9,178 bases of DNA from Victivallales bacterium (GTDB lineage Bacteria; Verrucomicrobiota; Lentisphaeria; Oligosphaerales; Oligosphaeraceae): assembly GCA_017543165.1 (NCBI GenBank), contig JAFYGL010000001.1:1-9178 (forward strand), in the 5' to 3' direction. A program made the translations under genes and the position numbers. The notes beneath the pieces are model-generated. The model was not told where the DNA came from and searched no databases. It saw only the letters and a list, made by a program, of their open reading frames with translations. Of the stretch, positions 5,800-9,178 are shown one piece after another (position 1 is the stretch's first letter; each line of letters starts with the position of its first letter).

Positions 5800-7275
5800 T
5801 TAGGCCCATTTTCCTGGTGTGGGCGATGAATCTTCCTTCCAGTTTTGGAAGAATGTAATCATCTTGTTCATGGCCAGGTCTGGTCTTGGGTCCACGTGCG
5901 AGGGCAGGTATTCGTATATTTCATAGACATGTTTCTTGTATTGCTTCGAGAGTGCATCGAAGTCGGGCGATGATTCTGACATTGCCGCCATGAAGTCGGC
6001 GAAGAAGAGCAGTTCCTTTCTATGGTACTCTGGTGACGGGTGTATATGTATTTGCGGTGTGAAGTCCCGCAGGTCCATGGATGAGAGTCTGCTTGCGAGC
6101 CGTTTCATCCGCTGGTTGAAGTCCTGTTTTGAAATATCCAAGTCGGCGTAGTGCCCCCAGTCTGGAATGACTTCAAAGAGTGGCAGGTCCTCCACGATTT
6201 GACTGCCATTTTCACCAAATACCTTATTATAGAAGTCCTTTGCCAGCTCCATGTAGTCGTCATCAGGGTTGATAAACGAATGTGCCGCCTCGTAAAGGGA
6301 CAGGATATTCAGCAGTGGCGTCATGGTATAGCAGATGCCTCCTCTGTATGGCGCCGCCTCCCGTTCACGTTTTCGTTGCTGGAACAGGCGCTTGAAACGG
6401 AAATGCGGCGCAATGCAGTTTTCGCCTTCGGTAAGGCTGAAGTCCCATGTCTGGATGGGGTTTGTCTTTGCAATTTCCCTTGCCCAGGCGCGCGCGTCCG
6501 CAGTGCCTTCTGGCTTGCTGTCGGGATTGAATCCAAGATTTATGGCGATGCAGGTGCCCTTTGGGAAGTCTGGCAGTTTTTTCAGAAGGTGTGACATGCA
6601 TTCGCTTGTGCGTTCAGGGGTATGTTTCCAGGCCGAGACCTGATAGTCTTGCAGGAATTCTCCCTTCCAGCCCTTGGGACCCTCGATGATGCCCCAGCCG
6701 AAAATCGGCGGTCCCCATGTGTTGACTGTGATTTCCGCGTCTGGGAGTTTTTTCGTGAGCAGATTTGCCACCTGGCATGACAGGTCAATGTAGGTATTTG
6801 CGGTGCATCCATTCAGGGAGCAGGCCCCTGGGTCGCCAGGGAATATGTGCCAAATGTCCATGTCAGGGAGTGCATCCGCCCACATTTCCCAAAGTTCCAG
6901 GATTGTCTTGAGTTGTTCGGGGCAGTTTGGGCAGAGCGTCTGCCATTCGTCACCCATGGTTGCCACGCAAACCAGGGCCTCTACTTTCATGTCGTGCCTG
7001 TGCGCCTCGTCCAGTATGACCTTGATTTGCCTGACGTACTGCTTGACGAATGGCTGCTGCACCGCATTGGGGAAGAAAAGCCTTGGCGCCAGCCAGAATG
7101 AATACACATTGAATCCAAAGCCAGCCAGCATTTTGATTTCGCTTCGCCATTCCTCGTCACTCCATGCGTACGGTAGGCCTGGATATGACATGTTTGGATT
7201 GTATGCGTTCAGCAGATGCTCCGTAAAATTATTGTAGATTATGCGCCTGCTGCCAAAGAGATTGTTTTCGTTCAT
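5800..7275 (-). CDS. Large uncharacterised protein, probable TIM-barrel glycoside hydrolase
   Basis: A 491-residue protein from the ATG at 7275. I do not recognise a named family with certainty. The N-terminal part reads like a sugar hydrolase barrel: LAGFGFNVYSFWLAPRLF (50-67), a strand-helix start typical of GH barrels; LDEAHRHDMKVEALV (88-102), the next helix-strand; DIWHIFPGDPGACSLNGC (140-157) with candidate acidic Asp148; and ITVNTWGPPIFGW (182-194), rich in aromatic residues. The helical C-terminal third recalls the end domains of GH67, GH20 or DUF4838-type proteins. Cys115/Cys118 (CPNC) and Cys152/Cys157 could bind a metal or form disulfides. There is no signal peptide from this start. 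An ATG at 7422 would add 49 residues, but that stretch is A+T-rich, rich in Phe, Ile and Lys, and overlaps the likely promoters, so I reject it. Neither start has a clear ribosome site. Substrate unknown. Confidence 0.6.
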   Translation of the reverse strand: MNENNLFGSRRIIYNNFTEHLLNAYNPNMSYPGLPYAWSDEEWRSEIKMLAGFGFNVYSFWLAPRLFFPNAVQQPFVKQYVRQIKVILDEAHRHDMKVEALVCVATMGDEWQTLCPNCPEQLKTILELWEMWADALPDMDIWHIFPGDPGACSLNGCTANTYIDLSCQVANLLTKKLPDAEITVNTWGPPIFGWGIIEGPKGWKGEFLQDYQVSAWKHTPERTSECMSHLLKKLPDFPKGTCIAINLGFNPDSKPEGTADARAWAREIAKTNPIQTWDFSLTEGENCIAPHFRFKRLFQQRKREREAAPYRGGICYTMTPLLNILSLYEAAHSFINPDDDYMELAKDFYNKVFGENGSQIVEDLPLFEVIPDWGHYADLDISKQDFNQRMKRLASRLSSMDLRDFTPQIHIHPSPEYHRKELLFFADFMAAMSESSPDFDALSKQYKKHVYEIYEYLPSHVDPRPDLAMNKMITFFQNWKEDSSPTPGKWA

Positions 7276-7320
7276 AATGAAAAAATCAAAAATTGCCCGT
7301 TCATGAAATATGTCAGGTAA

Positions 7321-7348
7321 AATATATGTGCCAAATATGAATGCACAA
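7321..7348 (-). promoter_or_regulatory. Possible promoter of the 5800-7275 gene
   Basis: In the A+T-rich divergent gap, minus-strand TTGTGC (7343-7348) and TATATT (7321-7326) are 16 bases apart; the -10 matches five of six. An overlapping alternative uses TTGGCA (7329-7334, five of six) with TATTTC 18 bases on. Both leave a short leader before the ATG at 7275. Confidence 0.3.
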
Positions 7349-7364
7349 CTTTTTTTATTGGTAA

Positions 7365-7394
7365 TTGTTGGACAAAAAAAGATAATTGTATAAA
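7365..7394 (+). promoter_or_regulatory. Possible promoter of yebC
   Basis: Plus-strand TATAAA (7389-7394) matches the -10 consensus at five positions. TTGTTG (7365-7370) sits 18 bases upstream, and TTGGAC (7368-7373) 15 bases upstream as an alternative. A T-tract (7350-7357) lies above it, as in UP elements. It would give a leader of about 55 bases before the yebC ATG. Confidence 0.4.
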
Positions 7395-7444
7395 TTAAGC
7401 GCCAGAAAAATTGGTGTTTCATAGAGTATTAACAGTTAAAAAAC

Positions 7445-7450
7445 GGGGAG
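7445..7450 (+). promoter_or_regulatory. Ribosome binding site that fixes the yebC start
   Basis: GGGGAG lies six bases before the ATG at 7457. It touches the upstream in-frame TTG at 7451 directly, which leaves no room for initiation there, so the two-residue longer version of YebC is excluded. Confidence 0.85.
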
Positions 7451-7456
7451 TTGCCT

Positions 7457-8227
7457 ATGTCAGGCCACAATAAATGGTCATCAATCAAGCATAAGAAAGG
7501 TGCTGCGGACGCAAAGCGCGGCAAGATTTTCTCACGCGTTTCCAAGGAAATCATCATAGCTGCCAAGGAAGGCGGCGGCGATCCTGCTCTGAACGCGCGT
7601 CTGCGCTCGGCAGTTGCGGCGGCGAAGGCTGCCAACATGCCTAACGACAACATCGACCGCGCAATCAAGAAGGGCTGCGGTGGCGGTGAAGGCGCTGCAA
7701 TGGAATCGCTCTCATACGAAGGATACGCGGCTGGCGGCGTGGCCATTATCGTGAACTGCCTGTCGGACAACCGCAACCGCACGGCTGCGGACATCCGCTC
7801 ATTCTTCACACGCTACAACTGCAATCTGGGCGGTTCAGGCGCAGTGTCGTGGAAGTTCCACCGCAAGGCCCGCTTCGTTGTGGAAGGACCAGAGGCCGAT
7901 GAGGAAAAACTGTTCAACCTGCTGCTGGAAGGCGGCGCGGATGTGGAAGACATCTCCGTTGAGGACGATGTGGCTGAAATCATCGCGCCACCAGAGGCAT
8001 TTGCCGACATTCTGGGCATCTTCGAGAAGAACAACATCCAGCCCACGGAATCCAGCATCACCCTGATTCCCGAAAACACCACTGTCATCAGCGACATCAA
8101 CGTGGCGAAGCAGGTCCAGAAGTTCCTGGATGTGCTGGAGGACTACGACGACGCGCAGGAAGTGGTCAATGACATGGAATTGAGCGACGAGGTTGCCGCG
8201 CAGTTGGCAGCCGAAGAGGAAGAATAA
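7457..8227 (+). CDS. yebC: YebC/PmpR/TACO1-family protein
   Basis: A 256-residue cytosolic protein of the near-universal YebC family. Members have been described as DNA-binding regulators (PmpR) and, more recently, as translation factors that relieve ribosome stalling, in line with the mitochondrial translational activator TACO1. The family start GHNKWSSIKHKKGAADAKRG (3-22) is present, followed by GGGDPALNARLR (40-51), NMPNDNIDRAIKKG (61-74), YEGYAAGGVAI (88-98), DNRNRT (105-110) and LGGSGAVSWKF (122-132). The last residues are strongly acidic (EEEEE-like end), seen in some members. The gene uses C-ending codons heavily (AAC, ATC, CGC, CTG), more than the glycosidase genes, which fits high expression. 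It reads away from the 5800-7275 gene and ends in a strong terminator; the exonuclease gene follows on the same strand after 70 bases. Confidence 0.97.
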   Translation: MSGHNKWSSIKHKKGAADAKRGKIFSRVSKEIIIAAKEGGGDPALNARLRSAVAAAKAANMPNDNIDRAIKKGCGGGEGAAMESLSYEGYAAGGVAIIVNCLSDNRNRTAADIRSFFTRYNCNLGGSGAVSWKFHRKARFVVEGPEADEEKLFNLLLEGGADVEDISVEDDVAEIIAPPEAFADILGIFEKNNIQPTESSITLIPENTTVISDINVAKQVQKFLDVLEDYDDAQEVVNDMELSDEVAAQLAAEEEE

Positions 8228-8243
8228 GTCATTTCCAGAAATA

Positions 8244-8282
8244 GGGCGGAGGCTGCATTTGCACCTTCCGCCCATTTTTTTT
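8244..8282 (+). terminator. Rho-independent terminator after yebC
   Basis: GGGCGGAGG (8244-8252) pairs with CCTTCCGCC-type bases at 8265-8273 (eight Watson-Crick pairs and one G-T). A TGCA/TGCA pair lies inside the loop, and A plus eight T's follow. It begins 17 bases after the yebC stop and ends only 15 bases before the next start codon. Confidence 0.93.
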
Positions 8283-8297
8283 ATTGGAGCCTGAGAT

Positions 8298-9178
8298 ATG
8301 TCCAAGATTGTATTGATAGACGCGTATTCGCAGATATACCGCCTGTTCTTTGCCATGCGGATGCTGAATGACAGCCAGGGACGCCCTGTCAACGCCTTGT
8401 TCGGAATGATGCGTCTTTTAATGCAGCTGGAGGACAAGGCACCTTCCGACTTCGGTGCACTGGTGTTTGACAAGGGCAAGCCTGTCCGCAGGGTGGAGTT
8501 GTGCCCTGAATACAAGGCGCAGCGTCCACCGATGCCTGATGACCTGCGCCGCCAGGTGGAGCCCATCAAGGAATTGGCAAAGGCATTTGGATGGAGCATC
8601 CTGATGCAGGAGGGGCTGGAGGCGGACGACATAATCGCTGCGGTCGCACGGCGCCGTGGCGAAGCGGAAGTCGCAATAATCACCCATGACAAGGACATTG
8701 CACAACTTACTGCGGATGCTGGCATCATGCTGATGACGCCTGAAAGCGGCAACACCTGGCAATGCACTGGCAGGGAAGGCGCACGGGAGAAATTCGGCGT
8801 GGAGCCAGAGTTGCTTGGGGATTATCTGGCTCTGGTGGGTGACACGGCGGACAACATATCGGGCGTGGCAGGCATTGGCCCAAAGACGGCGGCTTCCCTG
8901 CTCAACCAGCATGGGCCGCTGGCCGCTATTCTGGAAAATCCTGATGTGATTGAAAACAAGCGCATCGCGGCGAAAATACAGGAAAACAAGGAACTCCTGC
9001 AACGCAATATGAAATTGGTGGCGCTGGACGACGTGTTGCCTGATGGTTGCATTCTGCCCGATGGTATACGACGCAGCAAGCCAGATTGGGGCAAGATTCT
9101 CCAGTTGGCAAAAGACAGCAATTTCAAATCCTTGTTTGCGGAAATACAGAAACGCGGGGAAAGTTTCCAGCAGGGGAC
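8298..9178 (+). CDS. Pol I-type 5'-3' exonuclease / flap nuclease domain (3' end cut by window edge)
   Basis: The visible 293 residues make up a complete 5'-nuclease (FEN) domain, which removes RNA primers and 5' flaps with two metal ions. Motifs: IDAYSQIYR (7-15) with metal ligand Asp8, VFDKGKPVRR (56-65) with Asp58, YKAQRPPMPDDLR (72-84) of the helical arch, EADDIIA (108-114), THDKDIAQL (129-137, where Pol I enzymes usually have Gly for His130) and the helix-hairpin-helix GDTADNISGVAGIGPKTA (181-198). No stop is reached at the window end. A free-standing exonuclease (about 290-310 residues) would end within a few codons, while DNA polymerase I would continue for some 600 residues, so no gene symbol is given. 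The ATG has GGAG eight bases upstream. The site lies directly behind the yebC terminator, with no room for a separate promoter. Confidence 0.93.
   Translation, partial: MSKIVLIDAYSQIYRLFFAMRMLNDSQGRPVNALFGMMRLLMQLEDKAPSDFGALVFDKGKPVRRVELCPEYKAQRPPMPDDLRRQVEPIKELAKAFGWSILMQEGLEADDIIAAVARRRGEAEVAIITHDKDIAQLTADAGIMLMTPESGNTWQCTGREGAREKFGVEPELLGDYLALVGDTADNISGVAGIGPKTAASLLNQHGPLAAILENPDVIENKRIAAKIQENKELLQRNMKLVALDDVLPDGCILPDGIRRSKPDWGKILQLAKDSNFKSLFAEIQKRGESFQQG

Noticed and set aside
7276..7422. 49-residue N-terminal extension of the 5800-7275 gene
   Set aside because: A+T-rich like the gaps, encodes mostly Phe, Ile and Lys, has no ribosome site, and overlaps the likely divergent promoters; the start at 7275 fits the coding composition better.
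7835..8767. 310-residue open frame antisense to yebC and the exonuclease gene
   Set aside because: It spans two well-recognised genes and the terminator between them, and has low-complexity Ser/Arg/Met content; a shadow of the codon bias.
1..9178. CRISPR array, insertion sequence, prophage or toxin-antitoxin genes
   Set aside because: No spaced direct repeats, transposase, integrase or phage genes, or small paired genes were seen on either strand.

Overview
The window is bacterial chromosome: dense genes, short gaps, Shine-Dalgarno sites and Rho-independent terminators. G+C is near 50% by eye and coding strands are mixed. Core genes (hisD, rsmG, prfC, a valine tRNA, yebC and a 5'-3' exonuclease) are interleaved with two cytosolic sugar-hydrolase-like genes. 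Together with the absence of phage or transposon genes, this looks like a fermentative, polysaccharide-using Gram-negative chromosome. A PVC-group organism such as Lentisphaerota is my guess, with low confidence.

Layout, left to right. On the minus strand (1-5518) transcription runs leftward through prfC, rsmG (4-base ATGA overlap with prfC), a family GH-A-like glycosidase, a 118-residue protein with an acidic Cys/His tail, and hisD, which runs off the left edge. A tRNA-Val(GAC) with encoded CCA and its own terminator lies at 5584-5705. A second large glycosidase-like gene (5800-7275) is also on the minus strand. At about 7276-7456 the direction switches: yebC and the 5' part of a Pol I-type 5'-3' exonuclease (truncated by the right edge) are on the plus strand.

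The most unusual place is 1094-1300. The 118-residue gene ends in seven consecutive His codons just before its stop. The gap between it and hisD is almost entirely one imperfect palindrome, 158 bp long with 78-79 nt arms, and hisD follows 12 nt later on the same strand. Seven His codons, a long leader hairpin and a histidine-biosynthesis gene in that order recall the classical his operon leader, but here the His run is the C-terminus of a normal-size protein. The competing reading is a metal-binding tail next to a zinc enzyme.

A second signal covers the whole window: the tetranucleotide CCGG occurs once in 9178 bases, while GGCC, with the same composition, occurs roughly thirty times. GATC is also scarce (seven copies). 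This suggests counter-selection by restriction or a methylation-related process in this lineage.
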